Assembly (NCBI RefSeq): GCF_001315105.1
Contig: NZ_BAZR01000019.1
Span: 35,644-99,643 of the forward strand
Direction: 5' to 3'
DNA: 64,000 nucleotides
Source: Paenibacillus sp. JCM 10914
GTDB lineage: Bacteria > Bacillota > Bacilli > Paenibacillales > Paenibacillaceae
In this document: piece after piece, positions 18,136-24,810 of the stretch
Layout of the letters: each line of letters starts with the position of its first letter
Numbering within the stretch: the stretch's first letter is position 1
Translations under genes and position numbers: made by a program
The notes under the pieces: generated by a model
What the model saw: only the letters and a program-made list of their open reading frames with translations
Databases searched by the model: none
What the model was told of the DNA's origin: nothing

Positions 18136-18485
18136 TTAATGATTTAAGTACTAATGACTCTAAAAGAGAAATAGATAAGAGCGACAACGACGCCATATTA
18201 CACGCGCTGGCTAAAGCATTGCGCAAGCTGCCGCTAAACGATACCGCAAGCCTATACGACCACTATTTCGAGGATACTTACGCGATGCTGACGCGTAGAT
18301 TTAGCGGTCAACTAGAGGCGGAGGTTATCGAATTGGCTGCTGATCGGTATTTCACGAAGGCCGTTGATCTGCGGACGGGAATGCCGAAGCCTAGCGTGTA
18401 TTCTCCGGTGGGTGTTTTTCACGATGTATTTGCGGAAGCACTGGCGGAGTGGGAGGCGGGGAGATTTAAGAAAAAATATGTTTGA
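18099..18485 (+). CDS. C-terminal part of a deleted phage replication protein
   Basis: 128 aa from a GTG. The start EKPKTEKPTQVINDLSTND resembles the proline/threonine linker found after the winged-helix domain of phage DnaD-like replication proteins (EKPQTEKP...NND), and the rest is a helical domain with LAKALRKLPLNDTASLYDHYF and FHDVFAEALAEWEAGRFKKK. In-frame codons upstream of the GTG still read PY, consistent with fusion to lost N-terminal sequence. No ribosome site is evident, so it may not be translated on its own. Function assignment is by pattern only. Confidence 0.5.
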   Translation: MEKPKTEKPTQVINDLSTNDSKREIDKSDNDAILHALAKALRKLPLNDTASLYDHYFEDTYAMLTRRFSGQLEAEVIELAADRYFTKAVDLRTGMPKPSVYSPVGVFHDVFAEALAEWEAGRFKKKYV

Positions 18486-18571
18486 TTTGAGGTTCTTTTT
18501 TGCAGAGGCGGCTCGCCTAACTTGTGCTAGAATAATATATGGCGAGGTAAGAGCGGCCCGGTGGTGATACT

Positions 18572-18679
18572 CTGGACGTATATCAAACGATTACAATTAT
18601 CTTTATAGCTATGACTTTCGTAGTGGCATTGTTTACCGCAATAATCGAATTGATTAAATTATCGCAAAACAAAGAGTAG
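18572..18679 (+). CDS. Putative holin-like toxin peptide (TxpA/BsrG type)
   Basis: A 35-aa peptide with one hydrophobic helix (DVYQTITIIFIAMTFVVAL then FTAIIELIKLSQNKE). This fits the putative holin-like toxin family of type I toxin-antitoxin systems in Firmicutes prophages, which typically begin MxVYQ/TYEAL, have one membrane helix and a charged end. The family normally starts with ATG just after GGTGATAC; here that codon is CTG, so either CTG initiates or the gene is a mild mutant. A GAGTAGC/GCTACTC hairpin starts at the stop codon, where an antisense antitoxin RNA would overlap; no convincing antitoxin promoter was found. Confidence 0.6.
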   Translation: MDVYQTITIIFIAMTFVVALFTAIIELIKLSQNKE

Positions 18680-18704
18680 CCGATCTCTTGGGGAAGGCAT
18701 CAGC
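18674..18704 (+). repeat. Hairpin at the end of the toxin-like ORF
   Basis: GAGTAGC pairs with GCTACTC over a 17-base loop, overlapping the stop codon of the holin-like toxin ORF, as in type I toxin mRNAs. Confidence 0.5.
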
Positions 18705-18828
18705 TACTCGGTTAAATAAGATTTTATTATTACTGCCTTACCTTGCGACCATTTCGATCGTGTCAATCTTATTCTACACCTGTATACGCAACCATTCAAC
18801 TATTTTGTAGCTAATTAGCTGTAACCAC

Positions 18829-18851
18829 TGTCGGGAATAGTTTCCGAATAG
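18829..18851. repeat. Tandem 11-bp repeat
   Basis: GAATAGTTTCC occurs twice back to back, followed by G. It lies in the 456-base stretch 18680-19135 that has no plus-strand gene; it could be a protein-binding iteron but there is no further support. Confidence 0.4.
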
Positions 18852-18901
18852 TTTCCGTTGGGGGTCGTTCTTCTATCCATATCATATTAGGTATGTTCTA
18901 G

Positions 18902-19006
18902 CTAATCTAAGCGATGAATTAGCCGTTCTAATCGCGCCCGGAATACTAACGAACCTTTAACAAATACAGACGTTAAATTCGCGGCGATTTCGCCTAAAGC
19001 GGACAT
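18902..19006 (-). CDS. Small unrecognised ORF downstream of the inverted repeat
   Basis: 34 aa, starting MSALGEIAANLTSVFVKGS and ending RARLERLIHRLD. It lies directly downstream of the left copy of the inverted repeat, in the position that the third sigma-like gene occupies after the right copy, which is the main reason to consider it real. No good ribosome site. The frame is open further upstream to 19099 but that part is made of the repeat itself. Confidence 0.35.
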   Translation of the reverse strand: MSALGEIAANLTSVFVKGSLVFRARLERLIHRLD

Positions 19007-19021
19007 AAAACATACTTGAAC

Positions 19022-19106
19022 TTTTTTCGATTTTCCTGCCACAAACACATACAAAATTACGTTATTAATACGTAAACACTTCCGAGGGCCCCTACCCACC
19101 GTAATA
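19022..19106 (-). repeat. Inverted repeat, left copy (promoter-like)
   Basis: Reverse complement of 24697-24780 with about five differences and a 44-bp identical core beginning TGTTTACGTATTAATAACGT. The core contains the palindrome TTACGT-N7-ACGTAA, a candidate operator. On this side it faces leftward. Confidence 0.9.
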
Positions 19107-19135
19107 CATAACGTTATAGAAACGAGTGATAAACG

Positions 19136-19375
19136 ATGAAGTATCCCGCAATCTTCACTTACGCGGACGACGGCATCTCCGTAGAGTTTCCGGATCTCCC
19201 CGGCGCATTAACCTGCGGCGACACGGACGAAGAAGCGCTGCACATGGCGAAGGATTGTCTTGCGCTACATCTCTACGGAATGGAAACGGACGGTGACGAT
19301 ATTCCGCAACCGACAGACGCGATGGATATCGTTGTTGGTGCTGATCAGAAAATTGTTGTTATCGAGGTACAGTAA
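19136..19375 (+). CDS. HicB-like antitoxin, lacking the DNA-binding tail
   Basis: 79 aa matching the N-terminal HicB-like domain (partial RNase-H-like fold): YPAIFTYADDGISVEFPDLPGALTCGDTDEEAL and the ALHLYGMETDGDDIPQPT segment. Related Paenibacillus and Bacillus HicB proteins continue for about 50 more residues with a ribbon-helix-helix or HTH part after IEV; here the frame stops at IEVQ. No hicA is next to it on either side. It may be an orphan regulator or a truncated leftover. The start has ACG-rich sequence upstream with a weak GAGTGA ribosome site. Confidence 0.75.
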   Translation: MKYPAIFTYADDGISVEFPDLPGALTCGDTDEEALHMAKDCLALHLYGMETDGDDIPQPTDAMDIVVGADQKIVVIEVQ

Positions 19376-19514
19376 TCCGCGTAAACCCGGTAAACCGTTG
19401 TCGCGACAAGACTTAACGGCAACGAAGTACTTGGCATGTTGGTCGTTCTTGGAATTGTAAGTAGCCTGCGGACTGTAACGGATACGTGGATCACGAAAAA
19501 TAAAAAATGCGCCC

Positions 19515-19566
19515 ATCAGCGGAGTTTTGATTCGTATAGAATCGTATACACTTTGTTGGTGGGCGC
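19515..19566. repeat. Long hairpin before the second recombinase
   Basis: GCGCCCATCAGC pairs with GTTGGTGGGCGC (12 bp, two G-U) over about 28 bases. It may be a terminator for leftward transcription or a structural mark at the boundary of an AT-rich insert; T-tract is absent on the plus strand. Confidence 0.4.
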
Positions 19567-19586
19567 CTTCGTATATTTACGTGAAT

Positions 19587-19616
19587 TTGTTCGTTTTTTT
19601 GCGGTTTTGTTATAAT
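19587..19616 (+). promoter_or_regulatory. Promoter for the second recombinase
   Basis: TTGTTC, 18 bases, then a perfect TATAAT at 19611-19616; AAGGGG follows at the right distance from the ATG at 19646. Confidence 0.55.
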
Positions 19617-19645
19617 ATCGAAAAAATCAACTAAGGGGAAAAAGA

Positions 19646-20560
19646 ATGCCTAGACCACCTAGAAGACCTAATCAAATGACTACTCGGCACTGGAAGGACA
19701 TTTTGGAAGAGTTTTTAAAATTTAAGTTGCTCAATGGGATAGCTAAATCAACGCGGGATGACTATGTACGCACAGTTAATTTACTCTTAAAAAGATATCC
19801 AAATGCGTGGGATTCATACTATAACTTAGAAGAGGCAGTCATCCAACACTTAAATCAGGAGGGGATTGCACCGGCAACATTTAATAGTCGATTAACGTAT
19901 TTGCGTACATTCTTCAACTGGTGTATGGAAAAAGGCTATTTGAAAAAGAACCCTCTTACTAACATCAAAAAGCGAAAAGAGGGCTCTAGAATTGTAGCGA
20001 TTAGCATAGAGACTTTGCAGGAATTGATTAAAGCACCCGATCAATCGACCTTTGTTGGTATGCGGGATTATACACTTATAATTCTGACGTTGGACACTGG
20101 AATACGGCCATCGGAAGCCTTAGCGCTTCAACCAAACGATTTTAATCTCATATCCGGCTGGGTCCGGATACCTGATGCTGCGGCAAAGACACGTGTTTCT
20201 CGAACGCTTAATATTTCGCCAGTTACTATTGATGCTCTAAACCGTTTCATTAGTATGAGACCACGATCGTGGGGGAACAAGGTTACAGTATTTAGTACAG
20301 AAGCCGGTAATGCTTTGAATAGGCATGTATGGGGCGATAGACTTGAGCGCCACAGTAAACAGGTCGGAGTACATATAACACCATACGCTCTTAGGCACGC
20401 GTTTGCACTAGAGTTTCTTAGGAACGGAGCATCAGCGTTTAGTCTGCAAAAGACATTAGGTCACGTTGATATATCGATGACTAAACGGTATGTGGCTTTA
20501 GCAGACGAAGATTTAAAAAAAGACCATGCTAAGGCGAGCCCGTTGAATAAGTTGACTTAA
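19646..20560 (+). CDS. Second tyrosine recombinase
   Basis: 304-aa integrase/recombinase. Catalytic Arg in DTGIRPSEAL, box II YALRHAFALEF (Arg-His present, the usual first His is Tyr), GHVDISMTKRYVAL with His and the nucleophile Tyr near residue 285. It is clearly different from the attL integrase and more AT-rich than its neighbours, suggesting separate acquisition. It lies between two inverted repeats (19.0 and 24.7 kb). It could mediate inversion or insertion of an inner module, or be a leftover of another element. It has its own promoter and terminator. Confidence 0.93.
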   Translation: MPRPPRRPNQMTTRHWKDILEEFLKFKLLNGIAKSTRDDYVRTVNLLLKRYPNAWDSYYNLEEAVIQHLNQEGIAPATFNSRLTYLRTFFNWCMEKGYLKKNPLTNIKKRKEGSRIVAISIETLQELIKAPDQSTFVGMRDYTLIILTLDTGIRPSEALALQPNDFNLISGWVRIPDAAAKTRVSRTLNISPVTIDALNRFISMRPRSWGNKVTVFSTEAGNALNRHVWGDRLERHSKQVGVHITPYALRHAFALEFLRNGASAFSLQKTLGHVDISMTKRYVALADEDLKKDHAKASPLNKLT

Positions 20561-20567
20561 GTAGAGT

Positions 20568-20598
20568 GTAGACTGCAGAATTGCGGTCTATTTGTTGG
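20568..20598 (+). terminator. Terminator after the second recombinase
   Basis: TAGACTGCA pairs with TGCGGTCTA over GAAT, followed by TTTGTTG. Confidence 0.75.
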
Positions 20599-20633
20599 GG
20601 ACAACCCTGTCGTAATATGGTAAAATTTCGGTC

Positions 20634-20858
20634 ATGGGACGATTTATGAAACCGCTAACTACCGATATTCATTTACATACCGCGATGCTCAATCGGACAC
20701 CTATCGTCGTGTTTATTGCGGACAAGCTTATTGGCAGCGGAAAGATCGAGGGAATAACGGTGAATAGCGTTAAGGTCGCAGAGACGCGGTATCTTCGCGA
20801 TACGTGTACGTTTAAGTATGGGGGACTAAGAAGGAGGAAATATGTCATTTTCTTATAA
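20634..20858 (+). CDS. Small unrecognised phage-type protein
   Basis: Up to 74 aa; an internal ATG at 20646 (MKPLTTD) is an alternative start. Beta-rich pattern PIVVFIADKLIGSGKIEGITVNSVKV. The last about 12 residues (GLRRRKYVIFL) come from sequence that also holds the ribosome site and start of the FRG gene, which overlaps by 17 bases, so the natural C-terminus may have been replaced when the FRG gene was inserted. Function unknown. Confidence 0.5.
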   Translation: MGRFMKPLTTDIHLHTAMLNRTPIVVFIADKLIGSGKIEGITVNSVKVAETRYLRDTCTFKYGGLRRRKYVIFL

Positions 20859-21600
20859 ATGGATTGAGATACTAAATAGAGTTGATGATTTATGCTCTGG
20901 AAAGCCAATTATGTGGTTCAGAGGTCATTCAAGCATAGATTACGAACTACACTCAGGTCTATTCAGAATGAACTTTCAATCCATTGAAGAACTAAAAACT
21001 TATGAGCGGTCTATCTATAGAGAGTTTCTATTAAAGGGCCACCTACACCACAATCAAACTGATTGGAACCTGCTTTTCCTTATGCAACATCACGGAGTAA
21101 AAACTAGATTACTTGATTGGTCGGAATCATTTGGTGTTGCTCTATATTTTGCATTTAAAGATTGGAAACCAGATACTTGTGCCTGTGTCTGGGTAATTAG
21201 TCCAATCGATTTAAACCTAGTCTTATCCGAAATAGGGTATCTTACTGTACCTACAGAAGGAACAGCTTACGAGGATATCACAATTAATAAAAAATTTACC
21301 TTTCGGGAATCTTCAACTGCCCTTTACCCGCTTATGAATAATAGCAGATTAGTGGCACAAAGGGGAGTCTTTACGCTTCAAGGCAACTCTGGATTGCCTC
21401 TTGATCTTGAGGACGGCGGCAGTCTGGTGAGAGATGGCTACTTGAGTAAAATAATACTGACACCTGATCTAAGGGAAGAGGTTAGAGACTTTCTTGTTCT
21501 AACTGGTGTAAACGAATACACTTTGTTCCCTGACTTAGACGGTTTATCACGCCATCTAAATTCTCCACATCGATATTTTTCAGACTCGCGATTAAAATAA
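20842..21600 (+). CDS. FRG-domain protein (probable defence cargo)
   Basis: 252 aa with the FRG domain hallmarks: WFRGHSS (residues 25-31), LLFLMQHHGVKTRLLDWSESFGVALYFAF (77-105), RLVAQRGVFTLQG (about 170-182) and TLFPDLDGLSRHL near the end. FRG proteins are widespread in bacterial mobile elements and defence islands; the biochemical activity is not settled. GGAGGAAAT precedes the ATG. The gene is markedly AT-rich compared with genes on both sides and is followed by a broken ORF, marking it as inserted cargo. A role in anti-phage defence is inference from family and context. Confidence 0.88.
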   Translation: MSFSYKWIEILNRVDDLCSGKPIMWFRGHSSIDYELHSGLFRMNFQSIEELKTYERSIYREFLLKGHLHHNQTDWNLLFLMQHHGVKTRLLDWSESFGVALYFAFKDWKPDTCACVWVISPIDLNLVLSEIGYLTVPTEGTAYEDITINKKFTFRESSTALYPLMNNSRLVAQRGVFTLQGNSGLPLDLEDGGSLVRDGYLSKIILTPDLREEVRDFLVLTGVNEYTLFPDLDGLSRHLNSPHRYFSDSRLK

Positions 21601-21602
21601 AA

Positions 21603-21734
21603 TTAGATTAAAAACTCTGTAAACACTGGACTCCGCCGCTTTCACCTCGCGCAGCTCTCGAACGGTCATCTCGTCTACCGTTTTAATGGCGCCACTTGAC
21701 GGGATGGTTTGTGGCTGCTGGCGGTTTTCTTCGT
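21603..21734 (-). pseudogene. Broken ORF fragment convergent with the FRG gene
   Basis: A minus-strand open stretch without a start codon at its upstream end reads ENRQQPQTIPSSGAIKTVDEMTVRELREVKAAE, resembling the end of the MSVREL-type linker of phage regulatory proteins (DUF3102-like), and then runs into FRG-flanking sequence. It is probably the residue of a gene cut when the FRG gene was inserted. Confidence 0.4.
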
Positions 21735-21965
21735 TTATATCCGCTTAAACATCGCAGTATCCCTACTGTAATACGTCCTGCAGCCGGTCTCGACGTTGCG
21801 GACGCGCACGTAATCGGCCGTATACCGATCAATAAATCCGCGTTCGACTTCGACATAAACTCCGGCTGGATCTTCTTCCCAAACGGATATGAGCGATTCG
21901 GATAAGGCAGCCGCGAAGAAATGGACATCTTGATAAAGTTGGCGTAAATCGCGTTCTGTACTCAT
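21735..21965 (-). CDS. Small unrecognised protein in the repressor operon
   Basis: 76 aa starting MSTERDLRQLYQDVHFFAAAL. The ATG overlaps the stop codon of the preceding 27-aa membrane peptide (ATGA), so it is the third cistron of a leftward operon with the XRE repressor. An upstream in-frame extension to 22055 is possible but would overlap the repressor end. Mixed helix/strand pattern with VYVEVERGFIDRY; no family recognised. Confidence 0.55.
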   Translation of the reverse strand: MSTERDLRQLYQDVHFFAAALSESLISVWEEDPAGVYVEVERGFIDRYTADYVRVRNVETGCRTYYSRDTAMFKRI

Positions 21966-22045
21966 TGCGGTGATGATCCGATCGCAAAAAAGCAGATTCC
22001 GGTAAGTGATGCGGCTGCAACGATAAGGGCTGCTAAAATCCTCAT
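21962..22045 (-). CDS. 27-aa hydrophobic peptide in the repressor operon
   Basis: MRILAALIVAAASLTGICFFAIGSSPQ would be a single-helix membrane or secreted peptide. Its ATG overlaps the repressor stop region (TTAATG) and its TGA overlaps the next ATG, so all three genes look translationally coupled. It is too short for routine gene calling. Function unknown; a signalling, toxin or lysogeny-sensing role is speculation. Confidence 0.5.
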   Translation of the reverse strand: MRILAALIVAAASLTGICFFAIGSSPQ

Positions 22046-22257
22046 TAATTCTCATCCTCTATGTATTCGATTAAGTCACCTGGGGTAACGTTGAGACCTC
22101 TGCACAATCCTTCGAGTGTGTCGTAATCAATCCTTTTTGTGGCGTTTGCTGCTAGAGATGTAATTGTGTTGCGACTGACTTTCGTTAATTCAACTACTTC
22201 CTTATTTGTCAATCCTCTTTCTTTCATGATGTCTCCGAGACGACAACGAATAGCCAT
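22045..22257 (-). CDS. XRE-family repressor (Cro/C1-like)
   Basis: 70-aa helix-turn-helix protein: RLGDIMKERGLTNKEVVELTKVSRNTITSLA (residues 6-36) is a canonical Cro/C1 HTH, followed by DTLEGLCRGLNVTPGDLIEY. It is transcribed leftward from a control region that contains tandem CAACATGTTG operators and a strong rightward promoter, so it most likely keeps the rightward element genes silent in the integrated state. Confidence 0.88.
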   Translation of the reverse strand: MAIRCRLGDIMKERGLTNKEVVELTKVSRNTITSLAANATKRIDYDTLEGLCRGLNVTPGDLIEYIEDEN

Positions 22258-22285
22258 AGTAAATAAATCCCCCTAGACAAATTTA

Positions 22286-22368
22286 AGCACAACATGTTGA
22301 CATACTGGGATAAAGGTTGTACTATAGAAACATCAGCACAACATGTTGACATTTTGAAATGTTGACTT
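22286..22368 (+). promoter_or_regulatory. Divergent control region with tandem operators
   Basis: AGCACAACATGTTGACAT occurs exactly twice (22286-22303, 22335-22352), 49 bases apart, each containing the 10-bp palindrome CAACATGTTG; a partial third copy (AAATGTTGACTT) lies at 22357-22368. The first copy includes the -35 hexamer of a promoter TTGACA (22297-22302), 17 bases, TACTAT (22320-22325), directed rightward. Repressor binding would block that promoter. Confidence 0.88.
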
Positions 22369-22560
22369 AATGACAGTATACAACTAGTTTGCAGAAAAAT
22401 CCACAACTTTCTGTTTATTTGTTGTACTCATTTTTAAGGTTAGGAGGACTCAGGTGTGTTTCGTGGAGGTTGTCTAATCAATGGAAGGTTATACGTGAGG
22501 ACGAGCGGCGGGAATTGGGTTGCTCTGCAGCTATTAGCTCTAACAAAGGGGGAAATAAAA

Positions 22561-23126
22561 TGATAATAGACGTTCATGCACAGGAATGTTATTTGCGTTA
22601 TAGGCAGACTCTCGATAACGAGAGTTTTACGGAATTATATATAGCGCTGGCGGATGTGAAGTCGTGGCATAAATCTAAAGTTTCTTCGAGTGGTGCAGGT
22701 GACGTATATGATGCTGAATCTTCTTTTGACGATGTATTGTTTGGCCTTGCTAGTAGAGAGGGTATTACCGATATCCGGCGCTTACTCTATGTAAGTATGC
22801 GATTTACTAGACTCAAGTTGTACCGCAAAAATACCAAATGGCAGGAGCGTATATACTACCCGGAATCGGATGCAGAGTTCGGAGGAACAGTCGACCGGAT
22901 CGAACCTGACCGGACCGAATTAATACGGGCGCTTATTGATCGTAGCGGAGAAAAAACTGCAGCACTGATCGCGGATATGGCGTTAAGAAGTAACGCGAAA
23001 GAGTCGATTACCTCTATAAGTGGACGAGCAGGCCTTCACCATAACACTGCACTCAGGTCACTCCGCCGTTTACGTCGGTACTATAACGTAGAAATAGACG
23101 GAGACCTGGCGGAATACCTTGCGTAA
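22561..23126 (+). CDS. Sigma-70-like regulator 1
   Basis: 188 aa from the ATG at 22561, which has GGGGG at good distance; the frame is open back to 22389 without a ribosome site. Residues about 50-110 (SSFDDVLFGLASREGITDIRRLLYVSMRFTRLKLYRKNTKWQERI split over helices) look like sigma region 2, and the C-terminus (KESITSISGRAGLHHNTALRSLRRLRRYYN) is a region-4 type HTH. It follows the rightward promoter controlled by the repressor, so it may be an early activator like PBSX Xpf. Assignment is by pattern. Confidence 0.6.
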
Positions 23127-23268
23127 TACTCATTGTGACTGGAAGGGTAACTGCGAGGGTGTGATAGCGCACGAAGGAACACATCCTCCGTTTCTACTTT
23201 AGTTTCTTTAGTTAACAAATCATGGTGGGTAGTTTATGTTAGATATAACAACTTGAGGGGGGTATATA

Positions 23269-24135
23269 GTGTCATTTATAGATGCAATTAAACGTTACCA
23301 GGAGTCAGGAGATGCAGACACGTTAAAGATGATCCGCAAGGCCATGAATTACGATTATTTGCATTCCCCAACCGGTATGACGTTCGATAAACCGGAAATG
23401 TACGTCGCTTTCCGTTGTCTCCGTCTTCTACGCGGGCGCCTGGCGACGATTAAGTACACGTTAAGTGACTACGGCCTTAGTGCGCGTGAGGACTCGCCGG
23501 AGTACGTCTTTGCGGAGTTAACCGCGTTCGTACACGCAAACACAGGGGTTAAAGTTTCTCTTCAAAACTTTAAAGAGCATGAGACATTCCTTCGCGAATA
23601 TTTAGTCCCAGGATATCTAGAACTAGAGGACGTATACATGCAACTTATGGGCGAAAGGGAAACACTATGGCAACAGATTACGTCCGAGATAATAGACAAG
23701 CATTGGTCTACGCTTGAAAAGGCGCTCAAGGACGCCCTCGATCGCGTTGATACTAACCGATCCGAACGCGAGATAATCCGTTACATAAACTACGTAACTA
23801 GAACGGCCTATTATCGTCACCAATTCGAAGGCATGCGCAGGGTACGGAGAGGTGGCGAGGTTAAGTATGTGAAGCCGAAATATTTCGGACCGCACTATGC
23901 GATATTTGGAAAGATATCCGTAGATTTCACTAACTTTAGCGGACGGCAGCGGCAGTTAATCGAACGGATCATCGCTGCAGTCGAAACTGATTACGCGGAA
24001 GGTCGAATCGAAGACTACACGGTCGATATGAACGGGGGATATCGGATCGTTAACAGACACATTGCGGAGCAGCTCGGCATGCATGAGGTGAGTTTAAGCC
24101 GTTCTCTGAAAAAGATAAAAAGTGTTAAACATTGA
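23269..24135 (+). CDS. Sigma-70-like regulator 2
   Basis: 288 aa from GTG with GGGGGG upstream. An N-terminal helical domain of unknown type is followed by a segment resembling sigma region 2 (EKALKDALDRVDTNRSEREIIRYINYVTRTAYYRH, about 160-200) and a C-terminal HTH (HIAEQLGMHEVSLSRSLKKIK). It is the second of three such genes within 3 kb. Similarity to sigma factors is weaker than for regulator 3. Confidence 0.5.
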   Translation: MSFIDAIKRYQESGDADTLKMIRKAMNYDYLHSPTGMTFDKPEMYVAFRCLRLLRGRLATIKYTLSDYGLSAREDSPEYVFAELTAFVHANTGVKVSLQNFKEHETFLREYLVPGYLELEDVYMQLMGERETLWQQITSEIIDKHWSTLEKALKDALDRVDTNRSEREIIRYINYVTRTAYYRHQFEGMRRVRRGGEVKYVKPKYFGPHYAIFGKISVDFTNFSGRQRQLIERIIAAVETDYAEGRIEDYTVDMNGGYRIVNRHIAEQLGMHEVSLSRSLKKIKSVKH

Positions 24136-24178
24136 CGTATTAATTTAATGTGACGAGAAGAACATTGCTTTTAATCCA

Positions 24179-24229
24179 GTCTGCCACCGCGTCGCATGCC
24201 TGACGACAGTGAAGGCGGAGTTTTTATTT
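24179..24229 (+). terminator. Terminator after sigma-like gene 2
   Basis: TCTGCC pairs with GGCGGA around an inner CGTCG/CGACA stem, followed by GTTTTTATTTT. Confidence 0.65.
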
Positions 24230-24277
24230 TGAATCTAAGTTAGGAAAATCTAACGGAAGAGGAGGAGGCGCAATACT

Positions 24278-24520
24278 ATGACGATCACAGCGGATACGAT
24301 GTTCAAGCTACGCAAGGTTTATCGGTTGTCTCAGGCGGAAATAGGCGCAATGTGTGGCGTGTCGGATGCGTTCATTAATCAGATCGAGCGCGGTAAACGC
24401 AGCCTATCCGACAGAATTAGGCGCGGGCTTATTCGTGAGTTTGAATTGACACCGGAAAAGCTGACGCGGGTTCTCGCTATATATGAAGAGACGACGATGA
24501 AAACGAAAGGGGCGTCATAA
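24278..24520 (+). CDS. XRE-family HTH protein
   Basis: 80 aa with a canonical Cro/C1 HTH in residues 8-40 (KLRKVYRLSQAEIGAMCGVSDAFINQIERGKRSL). GGAGGAGG precedes the ATG. It could be a second lysogeny regulator or an activator; its stop overlaps the next start by one base (TAATG). Confidence 0.85.
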   Translation: MTITADTMFKLRKVYRLSQAEIGAMCGVSDAFINQIERGKRSLSDRIRRGLIREFELTPEKLTRVLAIYEETTMKTKGAS

Positions 24521-24699
24521 TGACAAACGAAAAGGCGATTCACTCGCAACGTATGGCCGGCTGGCTAATTTATAACGGCCACAAATTAATCAAGATATGC
24601 GATAACAAGCGGCAGCCAGGCTTCAACATATTTATCTTCGCTGAAACCTCTTCATTACGTACTGACATGGAACGGTATCAACCGAGGAATACGGTATAG
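24520..24699 (+). CDS. DUF5659-like small protein
   Basis: 59 aa. The pattern SQRMAGWLIYNGHKLIKI followed by GFNIFIFAETSSLRTDMERY matches DUF5659 proteins of Firmicutes prophages (SxxLAGYLMxNGF ... NVFxF). Function unknown. Coupled to the preceding HTH gene. Confidence 0.6.
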   Translation: MTNEKAIHSQRMAGWLIYNGHKLIKICDNKRQPGFNIFIFAETSSLRTDMERYQPRNTV

Positions 24700-24780
24700 T
24701 ACGGAGGGTAGGGACCCTCGGAAATGTTTACGTATTAATAACGTAATTTTGTATGTGTTTGTGGCAGGTAGATCAAAAAA
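24697..24780 (+). repeat. Inverted repeat, right copy (promoter-like)
   Basis: About 84 bases matching the reverse complement of 19022-19106, with the TTACGT-N7-ACGTAA palindrome and, at the 5' side, a small GAGGGT/ACCCTC hairpin. It lies directly before the third sigma-like gene, so it probably contains its promoter and operator. Confidence 0.9.
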
Positions 24781-24810
24781 AAATAAAATAATTTTCGAAA
24801 GGACGTTTAA

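Noticed and set aside
18902..19099. Full 65-codon minus ORF at the left inverted repeat
   Set aside because: Its N-terminal half is translated from the repeat/leader sequence; only the 34-aa downstream part is kept as a low-confidence ORF.
22389..22560. N-terminal extension of sigma-like gene 1
   Set aside because: The TTG at 22389 has no ribosome site and the added residues overlap promoter sequence; ATG 22561 has GGGGG upstream.
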